Positions 39,746 to 48,442 of a stretch of 64,000 nucleotides of DNA are shown one piece after another (the first letter of the stretch is position 1; each line of letters begins with the position of its first letter). The notes beneath the pieces were generated by a model. That model did no database searches, had not been told where the DNA came from, and worked only from the letters and a program-made list of their open reading frames with translations. Source of the stretch: JAGHKQ01 sp041920565 (GTDB lineage Bacteria > Bacillota > Bacilli > Bacillales > Bacillaceae_G); the NCBI GenBank assembly GCA_041920565.1, contig JBHGXS010000043.1, positions 1 to 64,000 on the forward strand. Direction: 5' to 3'. Both the position numbers and the translations under genes were made by a program.

Positions 39746-39854
39746 TTTTCCGACAAATTCTTTTTTATGATTATGAATTGTTACTTTTCCTATTAATAGA
39801 CATTTTTACATCTGTATAGTAAGTTTTTTGGTATTATATAATTTTGTCGGAAAA
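39746..39854. promoter_or_regulatory. 12-bp inverted repeat bracketing the promoter of the secreted-protein gene
   Basis: TTTTCCGACAAA (39746-39757) and TTTGTCGGAAAA (39843-39854) are exact inverted copies about 85 bp apart, with the likely promoter between or beside them. The spacing suits a looping or paired operator. Confidence 0.5.
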
Positions 39855-39933
39855 GATAAAAACTTTTCTATTGTTTTGTATTTCTTATGAAATATAAAAT
39901 TATTCTTATAATGTTCATAAAAGAGGGAAAAGA

Positions 39934-40416
39934 ATGAAAAAGAAAAAGTTCGGGATTTCAACTTTATCAGCCGCTCTCCTAGCTAATCCAGTACAAAATG
40001 TCACTTATGCTGCAAGTGATGATCAAGTTGTAGAACCATATGGTTATGTTTGCGAGCCAGGGTGGGCATATAGAAATCCCACAAAACAAAAATCCCTTTA
40101 TTTTAGTAAAAAATTTGAAGGTACGCATTATATAAATAAAACAGGTAGTAATATTACTTATACCTCGACGATTTCAGGATCAGGTACCTTGGGTGTTACT
40201 GCTAGTGCTTCTTTAGGTGGCGGATGGGGTCCTATCAACGCGTCAGTAGGATATACTGCGAATCTTTCGTTTACGATCTCTGCTTCTGATGCTGTCAGCA
40301 TAACTATACGACCTCATTATGAAGGTTGGAATGATTATGGAACCAAAAAAGATCAGTGGTATGGTTACTATGTATATGTTAATAGTAGTTGTAATGAAAG
40401 CAGTGGAAGCAAATGA
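39934..40416 (+). CDS. secreted beta-rich protein of unknown function
   Basis: A 160-residue protein with a signal peptide, likely cut after VTYA (residue about 27). The mature part has few charged residues and many Thr, Ser, Gly and Tyr in strands of alternating polarity (NITYTSTISGSGTLGVTASA, INASVGYTANLSFTISASDA), ending in an aromatic region (WYGYYVYVNSSC). Two cysteines (in GYVCEPGW and NSSCNE) could form a disulphide. This resembles small secreted beta-sandwich or toxin-like proteins, but I recognise no family. It overlaps the lipoprotein gene by 4 bp, so they act together. Confidence 0.65.
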   Translation: MKKKKFGISTLSAALLANPVQNVTYAASDDQVVEPYGYVCEPGWAYRNPTKQKSLYFSKKFEGTHYINKTGSNITYTSTISGSGTLGVTASASLGGGWGPINASVGYTANLSFTISASDAVSITIRPHYEGWNDYGTKKDQWYGYYVYVNSSCNESSGSK

Positions 40417-41206
40417 AAAGTATGCAAACTATTAAAATGGGCTTTTATCGAACAACTGCAATCATTTTGTCATTTTTGGTTATGGTCTTCCTAGCTACAG
40501 GATGTGAAGACCATACAAAACCTAGTCAAGTAGTTAAGCCAACTACACATACACCTTCTCACGTTGAAGAAAAAATAAAACTTAAAACGATTATAGCTAA
40601 CTCTGTTCCAATTGAAAAAGCACAGACTTTAGAACAGGTAATCATAAACGGGTTAGAGTGGGAATTTTCTAACGGGGAAAAGGCATATCCATCTAAAGAG
40701 TTCATCCTTTGGAGCAGAGAGCTTGACAAACAAGCGATGGCAGTAGTTAAAGTCTCCAAAACTTCGAATCCTTGGTATAATCTCGTGTTCTTATCTTATA
40801 ATCAACATCAATGGGAAATCCAAGGATTCATTGATTCGCCTATTAACAAAGAAGACCTACTTACTGAGAAAAATGGGCTGAATTTACCCATACAGAAATT
40901 TGTAGTTGCCAAACTATCACTTGAATCTCAAAAGAAAAACATTTGGCTTTTCGCAGATGAAAAAAATTTGCTGTCATAGGGAAATCCTCACGAGAGCCGT
41001 TCTCGCTCCCGTCCAGTTTTCAGCAAATTGATTTAAATGGAAGAGAATCATGGATTAATGTCGCTGATGCCAGTGATTCCTTTCTTTATTATTTTGAAGG
41101 TGAAAATCTTATATGGATCGGTAGAAATATGTCAGAGACTGAGATTCGCAAGCTAACTCTCTCTCTGCCATCAATAGGATCTCCCTTCTTTCCTTTCCAA
41201 AAGTAA
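40413..41206 (+). pseudogene. lipoprotein gene interrupted by a frameshift at an A7 tract
   Basis: The annotated frame gives 188 residues with a lipoprotein signal (FLATGC, Cys31) and stops at 40977-40979. The other frame continues without a break as KFAVIGKSSREPFSLPSSFQ, then a stretch like other extracellular lipoproteins (SFLYYFEGENLIWIGRNMSE) to a stop at 41204-41206. The switch lies at GAA AAA AAT TTG (40958-40969). One extra A, or a -1 shift on the slippery heptamer A AAA AAT, joins the parts into about 264 residues. It could be mutation, homopolymer error or programmed slippage. Product would be an exported lipid-anchored partner of the secreted protein. Confidence 0.7.
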
Positions 41207-41220
41207 TTCCATAACAATGA

Positions 41221-41250
41221 ACCTCTCATATTTTTGTGAGGGGTTTTTTA
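41221..41250 (+). terminator. terminator after the lipoprotein gene
   Basis: CCTCTCA-N6-TGAGGGG hairpin followed by six T. It lies just past the downstream stop, not the premature one, which supports the extended gene. Confidence 0.8.
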
Positions 41251-41477
41251 TATTCTTTATCGGAGAATTACTTGTAATTAATAATAGGGGTCCCGCTAGT
41301 GAAACGCGGATTTACTGTTTTCTGCAGCTGCAATTTCCTGTATTTCCTTATCTTCACTGCGTAACGGTCAAAAAATCTGAAAAATTTTATTGACATACTA
41401 TTACGAGATTGATAGAATTCATATCATGCAATAACGATTCACAATCGAATATACGAAGTCAGATTTCATCTGACTTT

Positions 41478-41647
41478 CTCTTATCAAGAGAGGTGGAGGG
41501 ACTGTGCCCAATGAAACCCGGCAACCGTCAACAATCGTGTTGATATGGTGCCAATTCCTGCAAAGCGGAATGCTTTGAGAGATGAGAGGAAGGATTATTT
41601 TGAATGCTCAAAACCTTTCTGCTCATGTCTGCAGAAAGGTTTTTTTA
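41478..41647 (+). ncRNA. S-box (SAM-I) riboswitch with terminator
   Basis: CTCTTATCAAGAGAGGTGGAGGGACTG, then GCCCAATGAAACCCGGCAACC, GGTGCCAATTCCTGC and GAGAGATGAGAGGA follow the S-box pattern in order (written here in pieces). It ends in the terminator AACCTTTCTGC / GCAGAAAGGTT with seven T. When SAM binds, transcription into metNPQ stops. The gap to metN is about 85 bp. Confidence 0.95.
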
Positions 41648-41733
41648 TTGGTTAGCGCTTAATGAATTCTAAGATGTCTAGCTTGCATGGCTGAGCCAGC
41701 CATCCAAGCATTTCGAGGAGGGGGGAAAACACC

Positions 41734-42759
41734 ATGATTGTACTAGAAAAGGTAAAAAAGATTTATCGCTCGAAAGCCGGAGATGTGACAGCGGTCAATG
41801 ATGCGAATCTTAAGATAGAGCAAGGTGAAATTTTCGGGATTATCGGATACAGCGGTGCGGGGAAAAGTTCCCTGATCCGTATGCTGAATCAGCTGGAAAC
41901 ACCGACGTCAGGAACGATTACGGTGGCAGGCCGTGTGATTTCCGCTATTAAAGGGCAAGAGCTTCGCAAAGCCCGACAAGAAATCGGAATGATTTTTCAG
42001 CACTTCAACCTTCTTTGGTCACGAACTGTACATGAAAACATTGCGTTTCCGTTAGAAATTGCGGGGGTGCCGAAGGAAGAGCGAAAAGAACGTGTGAACG
42101 AGCTGATTCGTCTTGTCGGACTGGAAGGAAGAGAGGACGCCTATCCTTCTCAGCTGAGCGGCGGACAAAAACAGCGTGTCGGGATTGCCAGAGCGCTTGC
42201 GAACAATCCGAAAGTGCTGCTTTGCGATGAAGCAACGTCGGCGCTTGACCCGGAAACGACGGATCAAATTTTGGATTTGCTTCTCGATATTAATAAGCGC
42301 ATGGGCTTAACGATTGTGTTGATCACGCATGAAATGCATGTGATTCAAAAAATTTGTCATCGTGTGGCGGTTATGGAGAAAGGAAACATCGTCGAGGTTG
42401 GCAACGTGCTCGATGTATTCCGCAATCCGCAGCAGCCGATCACAAAACGCTTCGTAAAGCAAATTACGGATTCCCAAGATACAAACGAAGCGATTGACCA
42501 TCTTATTGAAAAGTATCCAACAGGTCAAGTGGTCCGCCTTAAGTTTGTGGGAGACGCGGTGGAGCGGCCGTTTATCCATCAGTTAATGCAAAAAAGCAAC
42601 ATCGAAGTAAACATCCTGCAAGGGAATATTTCGCAAACGCCTAACGGATCATACGGCAACCTGATTGTTCATTTGCATGGTCCGCAAGAGGAAATTGAAA
42701 AGGCGCTTAAGTTCATTCAAGAGCAGCAAGTGGAACTGGAGGTGATTACAAGTGCTTAA
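41734..42759 (+). CDS. metN: methionine ABC transporter ATP-binding protein
   Basis: A 341-residue ATPase of the methionine uptake system. Walker A is GYSGAGKSS, Q-loop MIFQHFNLLWSRTVHENIAFPLE is characteristic of MetN, the signature is LSGGQKQRVGIARALA and Walker B VLLCDEATSALDP. The C-terminal NIL domain (residues about 265-341) senses methionine and allosterically slows the pump. It is under the S-box riboswitch and overlaps metP by 8 bp. Confidence 0.95.
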   Translation: MIVLEKVKKIYRSKAGDVTAVNDANLKIEQGEIFGIIGYSGAGKSSLIRMLNQLETPTSGTITVAGRVISAIKGQELRKARQEIGMIFQHFNLLWSRTVHENIAFPLEIAGVPKEERKERVNELIRLVGLEGREDAYPSQLSGGQKQRVGIARALANNPKVLLCDEATSALDPETTDQILDLLLDINKRMGLTIVLITHEMHVIQKICHRVAVMEKGNIVEVGNVLDVFRNPQQPITKRFVKQITDSQDTNEAIDHLIEKYPTGQVVRLKFVGDAVERPFIHQLMQKSNIEVNILQGNISQTPNGSYGNLIVHLHGPQEEIEKALKFIQEQQVELEVITSA

Positions 42760-43420
42760 CGAGCTTTTTCCGAACGTGGATTGGAACATCATGATGGAAG
42801 CAACTTTGGAAACCTTGTACATGACGTTAATCGCTGCATTGGCAACGTTCATATTAGGATTGTTGCTTGGCCTTCTTTTGTTTATGACGTCAAAGGACAA
42901 TCTATGGGAAAACAAAGCGGTTAATTCTGTAATCGGCGCATTTGTAAACATTTTTCGTTCCATTCCGTTCATCATTTTAATCATTTTATTGATTCCATTT
43001 ACGAAAATCCTTGTCGGTTCGATGCTTGGAGCAAATGCAGCACTTCCGGCTTTAATTATCGGCGCAGCGCCTTTTTACGGACGTATGGTGGAAATTGCCC
43101 TTCGTGAAATTGACAAAGGCGTGATTGAAGCATCGAAAGCGATGGGAGCAAAGACAAGCACCATTATTTTTAAAGTGCTGATTCCGGAATCTTTACCGGC
43201 GCTGGTGTCCGGTATTACGGTTACGACGATTGCCCTTGTTGGTTACACAGCAATGGCAGGTGTTGTCGGAGCGGGCGGATTAGGAAATTTGGCGTTTATG
43301 GAAGGATTCCAGCGCTCCAACAACGATGTAACATTTGTTGCGACAGTTTTAATTCTTGTTCTTGTATTTATCATTCAATTTATCGGTGATTTCTTCACTG
43401 CTCGTATTGATAAACGATAG
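42752..43420 (+). CDS. metP: methionine ABC transporter permease
   Basis: A 222-residue membrane subunit with five to six helices. The EAA loop appears as EIDKGVIEASKAMGAKTSTIIFKVLIPESLPALVSG (quoted in its family form; key residues E, A, G-A and P), and SIPFIILIILLIPFTKILVG is conserved in MetI/MetP. The GTG start with TGGAGGTGATT lies inside the end of metN, indicating coupling. Forms the channel for methionine and its derivatives. Confidence 0.93.
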   Translation: MLNELFPNVDWNIMMEATLETLYMTLIAALATFILGLLLGLLLFMTSKDNLWENKAVNSVIGAFVNIFRSIPFIILIILLIPFTKILVGSMLGANAALPALIIGAAPFYGRMVEIALREIDKGVIEASKAMGAKTSTIIFKVLIPESLPALVSGITVTTIALVGYTAMAGVVGAGGLGNLAFMEGFQRSNNDVTFVATVLILVLVFIIQFIGDFFTARIDKR

Positions 43421-43503
43421 GTAAGCTTGCGTGCCGCCCCTGCGGCACTCGGCTTTTGATAAACTAAACATTCATAATATTCCAAAAAGGAGTTGGGCTG
43501 ATC

Positions 43504-44313
43504 ATGAAAAAAGTATTGTTAACAACAATCATTGCCGTTTTTGTATTAGCTTTGGCAGCTTGCGGCGGAAAAAAAGATGAAAACACATTAGTGGTAGGTG
43601 CATCTAACGTACCGCACGCAGAAATTTTAGAAAAAGCGAAACCGTTACTAGAGAAAAAAGGCATCAAGCTGGAAATCAAACCGTTCCAAGATTACATCTT
43701 GCCAAACAAAGCGTTAGCAGATAAAGAATTGGATGCAAACTACTTCCAGCACATTCCGTACTTAAAATCACAAATGAAAGAACATGGTTATAAGTTCAAA
43801 AATGCAGGCGGCATCCATATTGAGCCAATCGGAATCTACTCCAAAAAGTATAAGAGTTTAAAAGAACTTCCAGAAGGCGCAACAGTCGTAATGAGCAACT
43901 CCGTAGCTGACCATGGTCGCGCATTAACATTATTGCAAGCTGAAGGATTAATCAAAATTAAAGACGGTATAGACACTACAACAGCGACTGTAAAGGATAT
44001 CGTAGAAAACAAAAAGAACTTAAAGTTTAAAACAGACGTCGAAGCAGGGTTGTTACCGAAAATATACGAAAACAACGAAGGCGACATCATTTTAATCAAC
44101 ACAAACTATGCGATTGATGCCGGTTTGAATCCGCTAAAAGATGCGATTGCGATCGAAGGAGCAGATTCTCCATACGTAAACATCATTGCAGTTCGTGAAG
44201 GCGACGAAAACAAAAAAGAAATTAAAGAACTTGTAAACGTATTGCGTTCCAAAGAAATCCAAGATTTCATTAAAGAAAAATACAAAGGTGCGGTTGTGCC
44301 TGTAAGCAAGTAA
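43504..44313 (+). CDS. metQ: methionine-binding lipoprotein
   Basis: A 269-residue substrate-binding protein of the NlpA/MetQ family. The lipobox LALAAC places the lipid on Cys20. VVGASNVPHAEILEKAKPLL, PNKALADKELDANYFQHIPY and NNEGDIILINTNYAIDAGLN are standard MetQ motifs. It delivers D- or L-methionine to MetNP. An 83-bp gap with a GC-rich hairpin (GTGCCGC/GCGGCAC) follows metP and may adjust relative expression of the binding protein. Confidence 0.95.
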   Translation: MKKVLLTTIIAVFVLALAACGGKKDENTLVVGASNVPHAEILEKAKPLLEKKGIKLEIKPFQDYILPNKALADKELDANYFQHIPYLKSQMKEHGYKFKNAGGIHIEPIGIYSKKYKSLKELPEGATVVMSNSVADHGRALTLLQAEGLIKIKDGIDTTTATVKDIVENKKNLKFKTDVEAGLLPKIYENNEGDIILINTNYAIDAGLNPLKDAIAIEGADSPYVNIIAVREGDENKKEIKELVNVLRSKEIQDFIKEKYKGAVVPVSK

Positions 44314-44653
44314 CAAATGTTGCTGGAATGACAAATCTGGCGTGAAAGCCGACTGAATAATACCAGATTTCCAGCAAATCGTGCGAAAACAGCGAATAAA
44401 AAAGAAGACCTCAATCATCATTTGGGGTCTTCTTGCCATTTATGCACCTTATCGGACAAGTTTGCATATTAATAGGAAGAAATAGGTACAACAATCCGTT
44501 GTGGATAATGATCGTGGTAAAAAATTTGAGATTTCTGAAATTTGATATACGATTTTATTTGCTATAAAATTAGAATGAGAATAAAATGAGAATGTGACAG
44601 ATTTATTAAAAATCTTTCTTATTTTATATAGACTTTAAACTGGAGGTATTGTA
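44314..44653. other. metQ-sufC intergenic region
   Basis: It contains the hairpin at 44401 and, close to sufC, a strongly AT-rich promoter region (about 44540-44640). No small gene or known regulatory box is evident. Confidence 0.4.
44401..44436. terminator. hairpin between metQ and the suf operon
   Basis: AAAGAAGACCTC / GGGGTCTTCTT stem; the T tract is better on the minus strand, so it is only a probable terminator for metQ. Confidence 0.5.
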
Positions 44654-45439
44654 ATGGCTGGTTCAACTTTAACAATTAAAGATTTACATGTTGCGATTGA
44701 CGGAAAAGAGATTCTAAAAGGTGTAAACCTGGAAGTAAAAGGCGGAGAAATCCACGCAATCATGGGTCCGAACGGCACTGGTAAATCTACTTTATCTTCT
44801 GCAATTATGGGACACCCTAAATATGAAGTGACAGAAGGAAGCATCACATTAGACGGTCAAGACGTATTGGAAATGGAAGTGGACGAGCGCGCTCGTGCAG
44901 GTCTATTTTTGGCGATGCAATATCCAAGCGAAATCAGCGGTGTAACAAACGCGGACTTCTTACGTTCTGCGATGAACGCACGTCGTGAAGAAGGCGATGA
45001 AATCTCCTTAATGAAATTTATCCGTACTTTAGATAAAAACATGGAATTTTTAGAAATGGATTCTGCGATGGCGCAGCGCTACTTAAACGAAGGTTTCTCT
45101 GGCGGTGAGAAGAAGCGTAACGAAATCCTTCAATTAATGATGCTTCAGCCGAAAATCGCAATTCTTGACGAGATTGACTCCGGTCTTGATATCGACGCAT
45201 TGAAAGTTGTTTCTAAAGGTGTCAACGAAATGCGCGGCGAAGACTTCGGCTGCTTAATCATCACGCACTACCAACGTTTATTAAACTACATTACGCCTGA
45301 TTACGTACATGTAATGATGAACGGACGCATCGTGAAATCCGGCGGCCCTGAATTAGCACAACGCCTAGAGGCAGAAGGCTACGACTGGATCAAAAAAGAA
45401 TTGGGTATCGAAGACGAAACAGTAGAGCAAGAAGCGTAA
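44654..45439 (+). CDS. sufC: Fe-S cluster assembly ATPase SufC
   Basis: A 261-residue ABC-type ATPase. Walker A MGPNGTGKSTLSSAIMGHP, signature FSGGEKKRNEILQLMML and Walker B IAILDEIDSGLDIDALK are diagnostic of SufC. It works in a SufBC2D scaffold in the cytosol on which Fe-S clusters are built. GGAGGTATTG precedes the ATG. First gene of the essential suf operon of Bacillus. Confidence 0.97.
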   Translation: MAGSTLTIKDLHVAIDGKEILKGVNLEVKGGEIHAIMGPNGTGKSTLSSAIMGHPKYEVTEGSITLDGQDVLEMEVDERARAGLFLAMQYPSEISGVTNADFLRSAMNARREEGDEISLMKFIRTLDKNMEFLEMDSAMAQRYLNEGFSGGEKKRNEILQLMMLQPKIAILDEIDSGLDIDALKVVSKGVNEMRGEDFGCLIITHYQRLLNYITPDYVHVMMNGRIVKSGGPELAQRLEAEGYDWIKKELGIEDETVEQEA

Positions 45440-45457
45440 GCGGATAGGAGGATGAAC

Positions 45458-46756
45458 ATGACTATCGGTACATTATTTGATCAAGACTATATTCGTCAGC
45501 TCTCAAGCGAAATGGGCGAACCGGCTTGGATGACGGAGTTTCGCTTACAAGCTCTTGCGCAAGCAGAATCTCTTCCGTTACCAAACCCAGATAAAACAAA
45601 GATCACAAAGTGGGACTTTGTCGGCAAAGGCACAGGAACGAAGCAAGAGCCTGTACGTTCGTTAGATGAGCTTCCTGAAGATGTGAAAAAGCTGATCAAC
45701 GTAGATAACGAAAAGAAAAACTTGCTTGTACAGCGCAGCGGCACAACGGCATTCGTAGCCTTATCGCAAGAAGCGAAAGAAAAAGGCGTTATTTTCACTG
45801 ACTTCGCTACTGCGGTTCGTGAACACGGCGAGCTAGTGAAAAAGTACTTCATGAAAGAAGGAGTACAAGTGGATGAGCATCGTTTAACGGCTCTCCACGG
45901 CGCGTTGTTAAACGGCGGAGCATTCGTATACATTCCGAAAAATGTTGTACTAGAAACTCCGCTTCAAGCTGTGTATGTTGTGGACGGCCCAGAAGCAAAT
46001 GTATATAACCATGTTCTTGTTGTGGCTGATGCGAACAGCTCTGCAACATATGTAGAAAACTACATTGCCAATGAAGATGTTACAGGTATCGCGAACATCG
46101 CAGCGGAAGTCATCCTTGAGCAAGGCGCACAAGTGAAATTCGGTGCGGTTGACCAATTGGCAAAAGGAATGACAACATATGTAAACCGCCGCGGTGTAGC
46201 AGGACGCGACGCTCGCCTGGAGTGGGCATTAGGCTTAATGAACGACGGCAATACAATTTCTGAAAACGTAACAAATTTGATGGGCGACGGCTCTTATGCA
46301 GATACAAAAACAGTGACAATCGGACGCGGCGAGCAAACGCAAAACTTCACAACGAAGGTTGTTCACTTCGGTAAGCATTCCGAAGGCTATATCTTAAAGC
46401 ATGGTGTACAAAAAGACCAAGCGACTTCTATTTTCAACGGAATCGGCAAAATCGAGCATGGAGCATCCAAATCCAATGCAGAGCAAACATCCCGCGTATT
46501 GATGCTGAACGAAAAAGCGCGCGGAGATGCGAACCCGATTTTATTAATCGACGAAGATGATGTAACAGCAGGTCACGCAGCATCTGTAGGACGTGTGGAC
46601 CCTACGCAATTATACTATCTCATGAGCCGCGGCATTCCGAAGACAGAAGCGGAACGTTTAGTCATTCACGGCTTCTTGGCTCCGGTAGTTAACGAACTTC
46701 CAATCGAAGAAGTAAAGGCTCAGCTTACTGAAATTATCGAAAGGAAAGTACGATAA
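45458..46756 (+). CDS. sufD: Fe-S cluster assembly protein SufD
   Basis: A 432-residue scaffold protein with the long right-handed beta-helix of SufB/SufD. The N-terminal EMGEPAWMTEFRLQALAQAE and C-terminal SVGRVDPTQLYYLMSRGIPK, EAERLVIHGFLAPVVNELPI match SufD. I start at the second ATG: the first is too close to the AGGAGG site. It lies 18 bp after sufC and ends overlapping sufS. Confidence 0.95.
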   Translation: MTIGTLFDQDYIRQLSSEMGEPAWMTEFRLQALAQAESLPLPNPDKTKITKWDFVGKGTGTKQEPVRSLDELPEDVKKLINVDNEKKNLLVQRSGTTAFVALSQEAKEKGVIFTDFATAVREHGELVKKYFMKEGVQVDEHRLTALHGALLNGGAFVYIPKNVVLETPLQAVYVVDGPEANVYNHVLVVADANSSATYVENYIANEDVTGIANIAAEVILEQGAQVKFGAVDQLAKGMTTYVNRRGVAGRDARLEWALGLMNDGNTISENVTNLMGDGSYADTKTVTIGRGEQTQNFTTKVVHFGKHSEGYILKHGVQKDQATSIFNGIGKIEHGASKSNAEQTSRVLMLNEKARGDANPILLIDEDDVTAGHAASVGRVDPTQLYYLMSRGIPKTEAERLVIHGFLAPVVNELPIEEVKAQLTEIIERKVR

Positions 46757-47976
46757 TGGATATATTAGAGATCCGTAAACAGTTTCCGATACTCGACCAA
46801 CAGGTTAACGGCAAGCAGCTTGTCTACTTTGACAGCGCTGCGACTTCGCAAAAGCCGATTCAAGTTATCGAAACCTTGGATCGTTACTACAAAGAATACA
46901 ATTCCAACGTGCACCGCGGAGTTCATACGCTCGGTACGAAAGCGACCGATGCGTATGAGGGCGCACGCGAAAAGGTTCGCAAGTTTATCAATGCGAAATC
47001 TGCAGAGGAAATTGTATTCACACGCGGAACAACAACTGCGTTAAACACGATTGCTGCAAGTTATGGCCGCGAAAACTTGAAAGAAGGGGACGAAATTGTC
47101 ATCTCCTACATGGAACACCACAGCAATATCATCCCTTGGCAGCAAGTGGCGAAGAAGACGGGGGCAACGTTAAAATATCTTCCGCTTCAGCCGGATGGAA
47201 CGATTTCGTTAGCGGATGCGGAGCAAACCATCACATCCAATACAAAAATTGTTTCAATCATGTATGTGTCCAACGTGCTTGGCACAATCAATCCTATTAA
47301 AGAAATCGTGCAAATCGCTCATAAAAACGGGGCTGTCATGGTTGTGGACGGAGCGCAAAGTGCGCCGCATATGAAAGTGGACGTACAAGATTTAGATTGC
47401 GATTTTTATGCGTTCTCCGGTCATAAAATGTGCGGACCGACCGGCATTGGGGTTATGTACGGCAAGAAAGCATTGTTGGAAAATATGGAGCCGGTTGAAT
47501 TTGGCGGCGAAATGATTGATTTCGTAGATTTATATGATTCTACTTGGAAAGAACTTCCTTGGAAGTTTGAAGCAGGCACGCCGATCATCGCAAATGCAAT
47601 CGGATTAGGAGCCGCCATCGACTTCTTAGAGCAAATCGGCTTAGATAACATCGAAAAGTATGAGCATGAATTGGCTCAATATGCATTGCAAAGACTATCT
47701 GAAGTAGACGGCGTTACGATTTACGGACCACAGCATCGCGCAGGGCTTGTGACATTCAACATTGAAGGTGTTCACCCTCATGATGTTGCGACTGTATTGG
47801 ATGTAGAAGGCATTGCGGTGCGCGCCGGCCATCACTGTGCACAGCCGTTGATGAGATGGCTGAAGGTATCAGCGACTGCTCGCGCAAGCTTCTATCTTTA
47901 CAATACGAAGGATGAAATCGACACATTTGTTGAAGGACTAATAAAAACGAAGGAGTATTTCACAAATGTCTTTTAA
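46756..47976 (+). CDS. sufS: cysteine desulfurase SufS
   Basis: A 406-residue PLP enzyme of the group-II cysteine desulfurases. It takes sulphur from cysteine for Fe-S clusters. YFDSAATSQKPIQVIETLDR opens the protein, HHSNIIPWQQVAKKTGATLK is the PLP region, FSGHKMCGPTGIGVMYGKK holds the Schiff-base Lys and VRAGHHCAQPLMRWL the active Cys on its short loop. The ATG overlaps the sufD stop (TAATG). Sulphur is passed to SufU encoded next. Confidence 0.96.
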   Translation: MDILEIRKQFPILDQQVNGKQLVYFDSAATSQKPIQVIETLDRYYKEYNSNVHRGVHTLGTKATDAYEGAREKVRKFINAKSAEEIVFTRGTTTALNTIAASYGRENLKEGDEIVISYMEHHSNIIPWQQVAKKTGATLKYLPLQPDGTISLADAEQTITSNTKIVSIMYVSNVLGTINPIKEIVQIAHKNGAVMVVDGAQSAPHMKVDVQDLDCDFYAFSGHKMCGPTGIGVMYGKKALLENMEPVEFGGEMIDFVDLYDSTWKELPWKFEAGTPIIANAIGLGAAIDFLEQIGLDNIEKYEHELAQYALQRLSEVDGVTIYGPQHRAGLVTFNIEGVHPHDVATVLDVEGIAVRAGHHCAQPLMRWLKVSATARASFYLYNTKDEIDTFVEGLIKTKEYFTNVF

Positions 47977-48403
47977 TAACAATTTAGATGCTTTGTACCG
48001 TCAAGTGATCATGGATCATTACAAAAATCCGCGTAACCGCGGCGTGTTAGAAAATGAAAACGTGACGGTCAATTTAAACAACCCGACTTGCGGAGACCGC
48101 GTTCAGCTGACGATGAAGGTCGAAGACGGTATTGTCCAAGACGCTAAGTTCGAGGGAGAAGGCTGTTCCATCTCCATGTCTTCCGCGTCTATGATGACAC
48201 AAGCCGTAAAAGGAAAAAAAATTGAAGAAGCATTGAAGCTTTCAAAAGTATTTTCCAACATGATGCAAGGAAAAGAATATGACGAAGATTTGGATTTAGG
48301 CGATATTGAAGCATTGCAAGGCGTTTCCAAGTTTCCGGCGCGCATCAAATGTGCTACGTTGGCATGGAAAGCGATGGAAAAAGGGTTGGAAGACCATAAA
48401 TAA
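47966..48403 (+). CDS. sufU: sulphur-transfer protein SufU
   Basis: A 145-residue zinc-dependent sulphur acceptor. The three conserved Cys are in NPTCGDRV (Cys42, with Asp44), GEGCSISMSSASMM (Cys67) and ARIKCATLAW near the end. SufU of Gram-positives takes persulphide from SufS by exchange at the zinc site, and is not itself the scaffold. The gene overlaps sufS by 11 bp with AAGGAGTATTT as ribosome site. Confidence 0.96.
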   Translation: MSFNNNLDALYRQVIMDHYKNPRNRGVLENENVTVNLNNPTCGDRVQLTMKVEDGIVQDAKFEGEGCSISMSSASMMTQAVKGKKIEEALKLSKVFSNMMQGKEYDEDLDLGDIEALQGVSKFPARIKCATLAWKAMEKGLEDHK

Positions 48404-48442
48404 TGCTTTACCTATCGAGATATTGGCAAGGAGGGAAAAAGA

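Larger units (their letters stand above)
39423..39933. other. AT-rich intergenic region before the secreted-protein pair
   Basis: It holds the GH4 terminator, two tiny overlapping reading frames and a widely spaced inverted repeat around the next promoter. Base composition becomes distinctly AT-richer than the flanking core genes, as in a transferred segment. Confidence 0.5.
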
